Made by a program: the position numbers and the translations under genes | In this document: one piece after another, positions 1 through 5,840 of the stretch | Layout: each line of letters begins with the position of its first letter | Numbering within the stretch: the first letter of the stretch is position 1 | NCBI GenBank assembly: GCA_964501075.1 | Contig: CAZCRE010000049.1 | Coordinates: 1-9,655, forward strand | Direction: 5' to 3' | Origin: CAZCRE01 sp964501075 | Lineage (GTDB): Archaea; Thermoproteota; Bathyarchaeia; Bathyarchaeales; Bathycorpusculaceae | Length of the DNA: 9,655 nt | Notes under the pieces: generated by a model | Seen by the model: only the letters and a program-made list of their open reading frames with translations | Told to the model about the DNA's origin: nothing | Database searches by the model: none

Positions 1-219
1 CGAAGCGTTCTCAGCAGGTTCATCCGAAAAGTCGGAGAAGACAACCTCACCAGAACAATAGAAGAAAAAGTGGCCAAACTCTTGAAACGGAACGAGGCAA
101 GAGAAGTTGCTTCCTACGCGCTCTACAGCCTGCTGTGCCTGGTTCTGAACAGAGAAGCAGCCGAAAACGTCAGAAGACCAGACAAAGCAGTCTCACCAAC
201 GTTCTTCAACACACAATAA
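1..219 (+). CDS. C-terminal 72 residues of an unrecognised protein (5' end outside window)
   Basis: Reading frame 1 is open from the first base to a TAA at 217-219, giving 72 residues with no in-frame ATG. It is therefore the tail of a gene that begins left of the window. The peptide is rich in Lys, Arg and Glu. It looks helical (a charged stretch around residues 12-36, then a leucine-rich stretch around residues 40-52), followed by a short tail ending in FFNTQ. I do not recognise the family. The helical, charged make-up would suit a winged-helix or tetratricopeptide-like C-terminus, but nothing decides it. The competing frame that starts with an ATG at 135 has a poor, Ser/Arg-rich composition and is a shadow. 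Confidence 0.6.
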   Translation, partial: RSVLSRFIRKVGEDNLTRTIEEKVAKLLKRNEAREVASYALYSLLCLVLNREAAENVRRPDKAVSPTFFNTQ

Positions 220-303
220 AGGGACAAGGCAGCGCGCGGTTTTGTGACGCAAGGTCTTTAACTTTCGGAGTTGATCCGCATCATCTGATACGCTTAGGTT
301 GGA

Positions 304-616
304 ATGAAAGATCGCTCACATAGGAACTTTTCGTGAAATAACGAAAAATCGCGGATGGAATACCGAGATGCTTGACAATATGGCTGTGAAGAATCGTGTC
401 TATGGCTTGATTGAACTTGACGTAACTAAGGCCCGCGAGCATATTCGTGGTCATAAGGAGAAGACGGTGGAGACACTGTCCTTCACAGGTTGGATAATCA
501 AGTGTATATGGTAGGCTGTCAGCGAGGACAAAGAATTGCAAGCCTATAGAAAGGGAAAAAGCAAAGTTGCATGCGGAAGATTGTTTGATTGTGGAATGTG
601 GCCCATCTGCTCCTAG
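304..616 (+). pseudogene. Relic of a 2-oxoacid dehydrogenase E2-type (CAT-fold) acyltransferase gene
   Basis: The frame read from base 308 gives a stretch that reads like the N-terminal half of archaeal E2/chloramphenicol-acetyltransferase-fold proteins: GTFREITKNRGW, then YGLIELDVTKAREHIR, then ETLSFTGWIIKCI. The frame is broken by TAG at 512-514. It resumes in the same frame with AVSEDKELQAYRKGKSKV, the expected continuation (family pattern roughly IAQAVxExKxxxAYRKG). A second TAG lies at 614-616. The likely start ATG at 304 is one frame off, so a small indel near 307-322 is probable. Past about 568 the sequence resembles the family only if further small frameshifts are allowed. The C-terminal catalytic HxxxD region is absent. 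Intact members of this type are roughly 220-240 aa, so under half remains. Family identity is from memory of the family pattern. Loss of function follows from the two stops and the truncation. Confidence 0.72.
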
Positions 617-633
617 GTCCAGAGAAATCTTGA

Positions 634-647
634 AAACGGTTTAATAT
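634..647 (+). promoter_or_regulatory. Probable BRE/TATA box of the tRNA-Ile gene
   Basis: A purine-rich AAAACGG (BRE-like) runs straight into TTTAATAT at 640-647. This sits about 27-34 bases before the mature 5' end of the tRNA at 674, the usual distance for an archaeal TATA box with a transcript starting at or a few bases before the tRNA. Confidence 0.5.
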
Positions 648-673
648 CTCATATGTCTAGCTAATGTTGCTGG

Positions 674-748
674 GGGCTGGTAGCTCAGCTTGGCTGGAGC
701 ATTCGGCTGATAACCGAAAGGTCGCCGGTTCGAATCCGGCCCGGCCCA
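674..748 (+). tRNA. tRNA-Ile(GAT): tRNA-Ile (anticodon GAT)
   Basis: All arms can be drawn by eye. The acceptor stem GGGCTGG (674-680) pairs with CCGGCCC (741-747), with one T-G wobble. The D-arm holds the usual TAGCTC start. The anticodon stem TTCGG/CCGAA (702-706, 714-718) closes the loop CTGATAA with anticodon GAT at 709-711. The T-arm is GCCGG/CCGGC (724-728, 736-740) around TTCGAAT. The discriminator is A748. CCA is not encoded (CTT follows), so it must be added after transcription. No intron is needed to fold it. Confidence 0.96.
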
Positions 749-782
749 CTTCAAACCTTTTCACGATTATGCGTGGAAATCC

Positions 783-802
783 TCACATATCTTAATATGT
801 GA
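783..802. repeat. 8-bp inverted repeat with 4-base loop downstream of tRNA-Ile
   Basis: TCACATAT (783-790) and ATATGTGA (795-802) are exact reverse complements separated by CTTA. No T-run follows directly, so an intrinsic terminator is not clear. It could be a weak hairpin at the end of the tRNA transcript or an operator for the small gene at 921. No other copy is seen in the window. Confidence 0.4.
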
Positions 803-848
803 CCAAGTGCATTGTACCATTAGGTAGAATTCTCATAGAGAGGAATAT

Positions 849-879
849 TGACAAAAGAGCGTTAAACGAGTTTTTGTCA
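849..879. repeat. Dyad upstream of the 63-aa gene
   Basis: TGACAAAA (849-856) and TTTTGTCA (872-879) are exact 8-bp reverse complements around a 15-base spacer that contains GCGTTAAACG. The dyad ends 42 bases before the start codon at 921. It could be a regulator site covering a TATA-like TTAAA, or only a hairpin. Nothing in the window names the regulator. Confidence 0.35.
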
Positions 880-920
880 TTTTTCTTGATCATTCTACTT
901 AAAGTAACGAGGTGAAAACT

Positions 921-1112
921 ATGGAATTAGTGGAGAAGCAGGCAAGCACGCCAACCCAATCGTGGATTAGCCGAGCAGAAAGAAGGCATCCGCTTAGAGT
1001 GGATTATTATTCTGAACTGAGAAGTTGGGTGCAACATGCCATAATTGAAGCGGAAGAGCAGAAAGATTTTGGCAAGAAAGATCAGCTCTTAAGCCTTCTG
1101 AAGGACCTTTAA
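921..1112 (+). CDS. Small helical hypothetical protein, 63 aa
   Basis: ATG at 921 is preceded by a good ribosome binding site, GAGGTG at 909-914, six bases upstream. A GTG at 912 in the same frame lies inside that site and is unlikely to be the start. The product is soluble and charged, with no signal peptide or membrane segment. After a Ser/Thr/Pro-containing leader (residues 1-20) comes a predicted helical body with many Glu, Lys and Leu (about 27-63). I do not recognise a family. The next gene, for an SSB-like protein, begins 57 bases downstream on the same strand, so the two could be co-transcribed. The strong ribosome binding site and clean composition argue that it is a real gene. Confidence 0.6.
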   Translation: MELVEKQASTPTQSWISRAERRHPLRVDYYSELRSWVQHAIIEAEEQKDFGKKDQLLSLLKDL

Positions 1113-1169
1113 AACGGTCCAGAATCGTTTCTACAATGGAAATAACCCGGTAAAAAGAGTAGAAAAACC

Positions 1170-1889
1170 TTGAGAAACAAAGTATCACCCGGCGAGTATC
1201 TCGCCTTTCTTTCTATAAAGTATGAAGTTGATCCAGACGAGTTCTTTAATGCATTAAATTCGGCGTGGGAGGGACGAGAAGCCACATGCAAAGAGCTTGT
1301 GATACAATGCCGCGGCAAGACGCAAGACAAAGCCATTTTCTTAATTCTGGAGGGTTCCAAGGTTGTTGCGCAATTTCCCTTATCCAATGGATTCCTCTTG
1401 GAACATGGCAATCCAATTAGGGATCTCATGAAAACCGACATGGTCCGCAGACATCAAGCTAGGAAAGACAGGGGACCGCATTCTCTTCCCATTAGAGATT
1501 TGCGAACTGGGATGAGCCACATTAGCTTGAAGGCCAAAGTTCTGGAAATTCCCACACCAAAACTTGTTTTCACGCGGTTTGGAAACTACGCAAGCGTTGT
1601 CAACGCTTTGATAGCGGATGAAACTGGAACGATTAAGCTGTGCTTGTGGAATGAACAAATAGACTCGATCTCCAACGGGGATACTATTCAGATTGAGAAT
1701 GCAAGAGCATCCACTTTCAAGGGCGAGAGGCAATTGAGCATTGGAAAAAGAGGAACGCTCAACAGCGTCGTTGACTTACTCCCAACTGAAGAAAGTGCAA
1801 AGCCCACAGGATGCGTTCAGTCAGAAGACATGTACATGGAAGGCAAGCTGCGAGAAAGTTGGAGCAGAAAAGAGGAGATTGTGCAGTAG
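1170..1889 (+). CDS. OB-fold single-stranded DNA-binding (RPA/SSB-like) protein
   Basis: The protein has 239 aa. Residues about 107-200 form a single OB-fold nucleic-acid-binding domain of the archaeal RPA/SSB type: IRDLRTGM, LKAKVLEI, FGNYASVVNALIADETGTIKLCLWNEQ and GDTIQIENA mark the successive strands. The conserved aromatic and acidic positions (F138, W160, D150-E151) are present. Residues 1-100 form a separate N-terminal region that I recall only from related archaeal proteins; it includes LSIKYEVDPDEFF. The C-terminal 40 residues are charged and low in hydrophobics, as in many SSB tails. The likely role is binding exposed single strands in replication or repair; this is inferred from the fold. 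The start is TTG at 1170, because a stop at 1152 closes the frame upstream and the N-terminal sequence is needed. No clear ribosome binding site precedes it, so the exact start is uncertain. A CTTTAAAACGG at 1107-1117 could be its TATA box. Confidence 0.85.
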   Translation: MRNKVSPGEYLAFLSIKYEVDPDEFFNALNSAWEGREATCKELVIQCRGKTQDKAIFLILEGSKVVAQFPLSNGFLLEHGNPIRDLMKTDMVRRHQARKDRGPHSLPIRDLRTGMSHISLKAKVLEIPTPKLVFTRFGNYASVVNALIADETGTIKLCLWNEQIDSISNGDTIQIENARASTFKGERQLSIGKRGTLNSVVDLLPTEESAKPTGCVQSEDMYMEGKLRESWSRKEEIVQ

Positions 1890-1933
1890 CGGACGAGCAT
1901 AGCAGTTTTAGATTGAGACATGAGGGATGATTG

Positions 1934-2170
1934 GTGAAAATAGTAAAAGGCTGGAAAAGAATCGACAATCAGAGAGGATACTTAAATGCGACAACAGAAC
2001 AAAATCTTGTTGTAACGAAGAAACAGTACGGAGAACACTACTTAGTCATGTTGTTTCCCAAAGTAAGAAACAGTGATGAAGGAAGGAAAATATCGCCAGA
2101 GTATGCAACCGAATCAGAAGCGGAATCATTCGCTACCGATTGGATGAATAAGCATCCGAGAGGAGCCTGA
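1934..2170 (+). CDS. Small hypothetical protein, 78 aa
   Basis: GTG at 1934 is the chosen start, with GAGGG at 1922-1926 seven bases upstream. TTG at 1931 would be too close to that site. The product begins with KIVKGWKRI and continues with alternating strand-like segments (YLNATTEQNLVV, EHYLVMLFPK). It ends with an acidic helix (ESEAESFATDWM) and a short tail. This beta-beta-beta-alpha order resembles small DNA-binding or integrase-arm-like folds, but no specific family is recognised and I do not assign a function. No membrane segment, signal peptide or cysteine is present. It follows the SSB-like gene by 44 bases on the same strand and may share its transcript. Confidence 0.6.
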   Translation: MKIVKGWKRIDNQRGYLNATTEQNLVVTKKQYGEHYLVMLFPKVRNSDEGRKISPEYATESEAESFATDWMNKHPRGA

Positions 2171-2193
2171 GTGAACTCAATCCATTACTTGCG

Positions 2194-2265
2194 CTAGTAT
2201 CAGAAGCATGGTAGAACACATCGTGACATACTAGAGTCTGCCAGTTTCTAATGGGCAAGTTTTTT
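2194..2265 (+). terminator. Possible terminator region between convergent genes
   Basis: CTAGTAT (2194-2200) and ATACTAG (2228-2234) form a 7-bp inverted repeat with a 27-base spacer. Plus-strand transcripts then meet TTTTTT at 2260-2265, the U-run type of archaeal terminator. The run lies in the last codons of the opposing gene. The inverted repeat alone could be chance; the T-run is the stronger signal. Confidence 0.35.
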
Positions 2266-2532
2266 CGCCGGGTTGTCTGGAGCCTTTTGACTGATCAAGC
2301 GTTTCTGTATGAATTCGTATCCGCATTCACACCTGAAACCGACGGTTTCATTGTTCAGCGTTATCATACTCTGTATCCGTTTTGCCTTGCAGCCTGTGTT
2401 TCGCTTGTGCATTTTCCAAGTTAAAGCGAGGTCGTTCAAGCCTATGGGGTGCTCTGTCTTGGCTTTGAATAGAAACCAGAAAACATACGCTACTAATGCA
2501 ATCCAGGAAGCTAACATTAACCATTCAAGCAT
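2248..2532 (-). CDS. Membrane-anchored small protein with zinc-ribbon-like tail, 94 aa
   Basis: Residues 3-22 form one hydrophobic segment rich in Leu, Ala, Trp and Val, followed by Lys-containing sequence. This predicts an N-out/C-in anchor with the rest in the cytoplasm. The tail has a H42-x5-C48 pair and, after a 19-residue spacer, C68-x-C70 in FRCECGYEF. That pattern looks like half a zinc ribbon, with H42 perhaps supplying the fourth ligand. ATG at 2532 is preceded on the minus strand by GGGTGTGA, a fair ribosome binding site. No family is recognised. The clean hydrophobic-then-zinc-ribbon design, and the match between its start and a TATA-like box, support a real gene. The long plus-strand frame over the same bases (from 2309) is a shadow. 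Confidence 0.65.
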   Translation of the reverse strand: MLEWLMLASWIALVAYVFWFLFKAKTEHPIGLNDLALTWKMHKRNTGCKAKRIQSMITLNNETVGFRCECGYEFIQKRLISQKAPDNPAKKLAH

Positions 2533-2552
2533 TTCGTCACACCCATCTGCGT

Positions 2553-2562
2553 GCTTTTAGAG
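2553..2562 (-). promoter_or_regulatory. TATA-like box for the 94-aa membrane protein gene
   Basis: On the minus strand CTCTAAAAGC is centred about 26 bases before the ATG at 2532. This would place the transcript start at or within a few bases of the start codon, implying a very short leader. Confidence 0.35.
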
Positions 2563-2730
2563 ACCCAACGATGGTATCAATATGCTCATTATTCAAAGTG
2601 CCTTTGGCATTACCTCTTGAAGTCACATCTGAGATTAAACACTTGTGAATCTATCGTTTGTATTCTGAATTACGTGTTGAAATGAGGAAATGGCTTTTTT
2701 GGGTTCCAGTGGGTGGATTCGAAATTTGGA

Positions 2731-2742
2731 TGTACATGTACA
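2731..2742. promoter_or_regulatory. 12-bp perfect palindrome upstream of the aIF1A operon
   Basis: TGTACATGTACA is self-complementary over all 12 bases. It lies about 32 bases upstream of the TATA-like box of the aIF1A operon, in the 294-base divergent gap 2533-2826. Nothing else gene-like is seen in that gap. The position would suit an activator or repressor dimer site, but no regulator is indicated. The frame 2670-2975 on the minus strand runs across it and is a shadow. Confidence 0.35.
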
Positions 2743-2773
2743 CGTATGTGATTCGTCGAGACCATAAGCAACC

Positions 2774-2781
2774 ATTTTAAG
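2774..2781 (+). promoter_or_regulatory. TATA box of the aIF1A-rio1-KH operon
   Basis: ATTTTAAG at 2774-2781 predicts a transcript start near 2804. That leaves a leader of about 22 bases containing the GAGGTG ribosome binding site at 2816-2821. No other TATA-like box lies closer to the operon. Confidence 0.5.
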
Positions 2782-2826
2782 CAAGGTACGCAATTCTCAT
2801 TTGCATGGCACGCTTGAGGTGCTCTG

Positions 2827-3132
2827 TTGGGTAAAAAGAAGGTTAGAAGCGAGGGAAACATTAGCGAGATGGTTCTGCCATCCTCGAGCGAGGTTCTAGG
2901 CATTGCCACAAAATTGCTGGGATATGACCGTATTATGGTCAAATGCCAGGATGGGTTTGAACGATTATGTCGCATACGCGGAAAAATGAAGAGGCGTGTA
3001 TGGATAAGGGTGGGTGATATAGTCGTGGTTTCGCCTTGGGATTTTCAGCGAGAAACGCGGGGCGACTTGACTTGGCGATACACACAAGGCCAAGCTGAGA
3101 TGCTGCGGGGAAAAGGTTACCTAAAAATCTAG
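2827..3132 (+). CDS. eif1A: Translation initiation factor aIF1A
   Basis: The 101-aa protein matches archaeal/eukaryotic initiation factor 1A throughout. A basic N-terminus (GKKK) is followed by an S1-like OB-fold (about residues 17-85). Conserved stretches include LGYDRIMVKCQDG, RLCRIRGKMKRRVWIRVGDIVVVSPWDFQ and DLTWRYTQGQ. Family function: it binds the A-site region of the small ribosomal subunit, promotes subunit dissociation and helps recruit initiator tRNA and mRNA. Length is typical. The start is TTG at 2827, with GAGGTG at 2816-2821 five bases upstream; no ATG is available before the conserved core. It is the first gene of the operon with rio1 and the KH protein. The rio1 ATG lies four bases past its stop codon. 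Confidence 0.95.
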   Translation: MGKKKVRSEGNISEMVLPSSSEVLGIATKLLGYDRIMVKCQDGFERLCRIRGKMKRRVWIRVGDIVVVSPWDFQRETRGDLTWRYTQGQAEMLRGKGYLKI

Positions 3133-3136
3133 TTGC

Positions 3137-3952
3137 ATGGATGGAAATGAACACGTGTCTTTTAGAAGCCGCGTTGACAAACAGCTAGACCGGAAAGAGA
3201 AAAGATATGAAACCGAGCAATTGATGAAGACGAGACGCAGCGAAGAATACGAAGCTCTTGAGGAAGTTTTCGACCGCTCCACTCTGATGATAATCTACGA
3301 GTTTATGAATAGGGGAGTAATAGGCGAGATCCACGGAGTAGTCAGTGCGGGAAAGGAATCGCGCGTCTACTGGGCAAAAGACAATGAAGGGAAAGAACTT
3401 GCCATAAAAATATACTTGACCTTGTCTGCGGAATTTCGAAAGGGCATGCTACCATACATCGAAGGCGACCCGCGGTTCAAATACGTGAAACGCGACACCC
3501 GCTCACTGATCTTTGCTTGGGCGCGAAAAGAATTCAGAAACTTGGAGCAGGCCACCCGGGCAGGGGTCAGAGTGCCCAAACCATTCGTCGTCAGAAACAA
3601 CGTGCTCATAATGGAGTTCATTGGCAAGGACGGTGTGAGTGCTCCTTTGGTACGAGTAAAATCCCCGAAAGACCCTGCCAAAATCTATGAGAGTCTGCTA
3701 AGCAGCCTAGAGAGACTGTACTGCAAGGCTGAACTCGTTCATGGAGACCTGAGCGAATACAACGTAATGATCTGGAAGAACAAGCCAGTAATCTTTGACA
3801 TGTCCCAATCCGTCTCAATCTATCACCCCATGGCTAGATTTTTCTTGCAGCGAGACATTACAAATCTGAATAGATTTTTTAATAAGCTCGGCGTTAATGT
3901 TTCTCCGAACGAGGAAGTTTACACGAAGGTCACTGGTCATGGCAAAACCTAA
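3137..3952 (+). CDS. rio1: Atypical serine/threonine kinase Rio1
   Basis: The 271-aa protein is a complete RIO1-type kinase/ATPase. An N-terminal basic helical region (1-40) precedes the kinase fold. The ATP-binding loop SAGKES is at 70-75 and the catalytic lysine is K91 in LAIKIYL. The flexible loop follows (about 100-120). The hinge is MEFIG (159-163). The catalytic loop is HGDLSEYN (202-209, D204) and the metal-binding Asp is D221 in IFDMSQS. Family role: ATP-dependent release of late assembly factors during maturation of the 30S/40S-type small subunit. ATG at 3137 follows the aIF1A stop codon by four bases with no strong ribosome binding site, so translational coupling is likely. The 3' end overlaps the next gene by 14 bases. 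All key residues are present and the length is normal for archaea. Confidence 0.95.
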   Translation: MDGNEHVSFRSRVDKQLDRKEKRYETEQLMKTRRSEEYEALEEVFDRSTLMIIYEFMNRGVIGEIHGVVSAGKESRVYWAKDNEGKELAIKIYLTLSAEFRKGMLPYIEGDPRFKYVKRDTRSLIFAWARKEFRNLEQATRAGVRVPKPFVVRNNVLIMEFIGKDGVSAPLVRVKSPKDPAKIYESLLSSLERLYCKAELVHGDLSEYNVMIWKNKPVIFDMSQSVSIYHPMARFFLQRDITNLNRFFNKLGVNVSPNEEVYTKVTGHGKT

Positions 3953-4520
3953 CACGTTCCTGAAAATTCCCGCAGAAAGAGTCGGCGCTCTAATAGGGCC
4001 TAATGGGGTCACAAAGAAAAACATTGAATCAAAGCTTACTGTCGAAATCCAGATAGACAGCGAAACAGGCGGAGTCACCGTGGCCCTGTCCGAGAAAGCT
4101 ACCGATCCATCGTTGTTGTTCAGAGCAAAAGACGTGATAACTGCTCTAGGCAGAGGTTTCTCGCCAGAACATGCCTTCCGTCTGATACGGGACGAAGAAG
4201 CTATACTGGACTTGATTGATCTGAGAACAGTTTTCGGACGATCCGAGAGAGACATCGAACGTGTCAATGGGCGAATCATCGGAGCGAACGGCAAGACTAG
4301 AAGAATAATCGAGGAATTGACAAACTGCAGTGTAGCCGTGTATGGACACACTGTGAGCATAATCGGAACAATTGAAGAAGCTGAAGTGGCGAGAGAAGCC
4401 ATACAAATGCTGGTCAGAGGAAGCATGCACAGCAACGTCTACCGATTCCTCAATCGTAAACGAAGAGACCTCAAGAAGAAAATGCTGGAGCTTTGGGAAA
4501 AGCCACCCGAAGAGAAGTAG
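3939..4520 (+). CDS. dim2: KH-domain RNA-binding protein, Dim2/Pno1-like
   Basis: The 193-aa protein has two KH domains. The first has its GxxG loop at GPNG (20-23, in ALIGPNGVTKK); the second at GANG (115-118, in IIGANGKTRR). The family end VYRFLNRKRRDLKKK (167-181) is present. The linker region GRGFSPEHAFRLI (71-83) is typical of archaeal Dim2/Krr1-like proteins. These bind the 3' end of 16S-type rRNA and assist small-subunit maturation; archaeal members are also reported to contact aIF2-alpha. The start is ATG at 3939, with AGGT at 3927-3930 just upstream. This makes the protein begin MAKPNTFLKIP, the conserved start. The ATG at 3897 would add 14 unrelated residues read from within rio1. 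It overlaps the end of rio1 by 14 bases, in keeping with co-translation of two ribosome-assembly factors. Confidence 0.92.
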   Translation: MAKPNTFLKIPAERVGALIGPNGVTKKNIESKLTVEIQIDSETGGVTVALSEKATDPSLLFRAKDVITALGRGFSPEHAFRLIRDEEAILDLIDLRTVFGRSERDIERVNGRIIGANGKTRRIIEELTNCSVAVYGHTVSIIGTIEEAEVAREAIQMLVRGSMHSNVYRFLNRKRRDLKKKMLELWEKPPEEK

Positions 4521-4660
4521 AACTATGCAGATACTCGTGGAATAGATGGAAGCCCTACAAGCGCAAGAAACACGTGGACCAAGCGCGCAAGTGACCTGAG
4601 GAGGCAACTTCTAAACATGAGCATTAAGGGCCGCATACAAGAGTACTGATAACACTCCAT

Positions 4661-4671
4661 CTTTTTCGTTT
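4661..4671 (+). terminator. Possible U-run terminator of the aIF1A operon
   Basis: CTTTTTCGTTT lies about 140 bases past the KH gene stop. It is the only pyrimidine-run signal in the spacer. There is no hairpin directly before it; archaeal U-run termination does not need one. Confidence 0.3.
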
Positions 4672-4807
4672 GGTCAGGCAGAAGCGGAGTCTTTGTCTGT
4701 CACTCGCTCTCAGGAAGTGGCGAGCTCCCGCACTCAAGATCCAAATCATCTGAGTTTCATCGGGGCCAGAGTCGTCATCGCCCACCATTCACAACTGAAG
4801 AGATCAC

Positions 4808-4822
4808 GAATAAAAAGATATA
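4808..4822 (+). promoter_or_regulatory. BRE/TATA box of the UPF0282 gene
   Basis: CGAATAAAAAGATATA has its A/T core at 4811-4821. A start about 26 bases past the core centre falls at about 4839-4843, on the GTG start codon itself. With no ribosome binding site upstream of 4839, this suggests a leaderless mRNA. Confidence 0.5.
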
Positions 4823-4838
4823 GTGCTAGAATAATGGC

Positions 4839-5834
4839 GTGTCGAGAAGCATGCTGAAAAACATCAAGGTCACTCCATTGGCTGCTGAAAGCTTCGGCGT
4901 AAGGTCCATGTGCACGTACGTTGAAACGCCGGACGTGAAAATTCTTCTCGATGCTGGAGTTTCTCTTTGTCCGAGCCGTTTTGGCTTGCCTCCTCATCCA
5001 AAAGAGTTTGAAGCCATTATTGATTGTCGAAAGAAGATCTCAAGCGCCGCTGAGAAGGCTGACCTCGTAACGCTGAGTCACTATCATTTTGACCACCACA
5101 CTCCATCTTTCGAGGACTGGCTAAGCCAATGGACAGAGCCGACAGAAACAGCAAGGCAAATCTACCAAGACAAAACGGTCCTGATAAAGAATCCAAAGGA
5201 GAACATCAACTACAGCCAGAGACATAGAGCTTGGATGTTCCAGAAGACGGCTGGAAAATACGCTGGCAGACTTGAAACTGCGGATGGTAACGAGTTTATC
5301 ATTGGAAAGACCACTCTGAGGTTTTCGGAGCCAGTGGCCCATGGTTCGGACAATTCGTTTCTGGGCTGGGTTCTGATGGCTACGATTGAGCGGGAAGAGG
5401 AGAAATTCATGTTTGCACCAGACGTTCAAGGACCGATCTCAAGTCGGACGCTACAGATAATACTGGAAGAGAGGCCTCAGCTTCTTATGCTCGGTGGACC
5501 ACCATTGTATCTGGCGGGGTTCAAGGTCAACGAGAAAGAAATGCAGACTGCACTAAACAATCTGCAGGTGGTTGTGCAACGTGTTCCAACGACTATTTTG
5601 GAACATCATATTCTCAGAGACGAGAACTGGAACCAAAAGACGACTGATGTATTCTACAGAGCGTACGAAGCAGATCACAAGGTTCTGACAGCCGCAGAGT
5701 TCTCAAAACAGAAGAACAGTTTCCTAGAAGCTACGAGAAAGACTCTGTACGCGAAATATCCGCCTTCAAGCGAATTTCAGAAGTGGGTGCGCTCGAGCGA
5801 GGAGACCAAGAAACATTCCCGACCACCCCTTTGA
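4839..5834 (+). CDS. UPF0282-family metallo-beta-lactamase-fold hydrolase
   Basis: The 331-aa protein keeps the marks of the archaeal UPF0282 family of MBL-fold proteins. These are an N-terminal strand (VTPLAAESFGVRSM, 11-24), the metal motif SHYHFDHHTP (80-89, with H81, H83, D85, H86), H169 in VAHGSDNS, D195 in APDVQGP, and a C-terminal LEHHILRD (254-261). Together these would hold two metal ions. Substrate and reaction are not known to me for this family; distant relatives cleave RNA or phosphodiesters. No signal peptide is seen, so it should be cytoplasmic. GTG at 4839 fits the TATA spacing as a leaderless start. ATG at 4851 (protein MLKNIKV...) is a good alternative, closer to the family N-terminus. 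It stands alone on the plus strand and converges on the chelatase gene. Confidence 0.88.
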   Translation: MSRSMLKNIKVTPLAAESFGVRSMCTYVETPDVKILLDAGVSLCPSRFGLPPHPKEFEAIIDCRKKISSAAEKADLVTLSHYHFDHHTPSFEDWLSQWTEPTETARQIYQDKTVLIKNPKENINYSQRHRAWMFQKTAGKYAGRLETADGNEFIIGKTTLRFSEPVAHGSDNSFLGWVLMATIEREEEKFMFAPDVQGPISSRTLQIILEERPQLLMLGGPPLYLAGFKVNEKEMQTALNNLQVVVQRVPTTILEHHILRDENWNQKTTDVFYRAYEADHKVLTAAEFSKQKNSFLEATRKTLYAKYPPSSEFQKWVRSSEETKKHSRPPL

Positions 5835-5840
5835 CTCTTT

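Larger units (their letters stand above)
4521..4838. other. 318-base gene-free spacer after the aIF1A-rio1-KH operon
   Basis: No frame here has gene-like length or composition. Visible items are a plus-strand CTTTTTCGTTT at 4661-4671 that could end the operon transcript, and a GAGGAGG at 4598-4604 upstream of a 10-codon frame (ATG 4617, stop 4647-4649). There is also a weak 5-bp stem CTCGC/GCGAG (4703-4707, 4720-4724), and a basic 23-codon frame ending at 4594 whose lysine-rich end could be a decayed coding remnant. None is strong enough to call a gene. Confidence 0.5.

Noticed and set aside
512..514. In-frame TAG in the acyltransferase relic as a pyrrolysine codon
   Set aside because: TAG is the normal stop of several intact genes here (SSB-like, aIF1A, KH, chelatase). 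The relic also has a second TAG, a shifted start and no catalytic C-terminus, and the family position is normally Gln or Lys.
135..541. Frames 135-323 (+) and 281-541 (-)
   Set aside because: The first overlaps the better frame-1 gene tail. The second is antisense to the acyltransferase relic.
674..748. tRNA-Ile as an integration (att) site
   Set aside because: No copy of the tRNA 3' end occurs elsewhere in the window and no integrase gene is present. The decayed gene lies on the 5' side of the tRNA.
3815..4607. Minus-strand frames of 206 and 153 aa opposite rio1 and the KH gene
   Set aside because: They are shadows of well-identified genes; composition is Ser- and Ile-rich with no recognisable domain.
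4617..4649. Ten-codon frame after a strong GAGGAGG
   Set aside because: The spacing of 12 bases is too long for a good start, the peptide is too short to judge, and no downstream gene is close enough for it to be a leader peptide.
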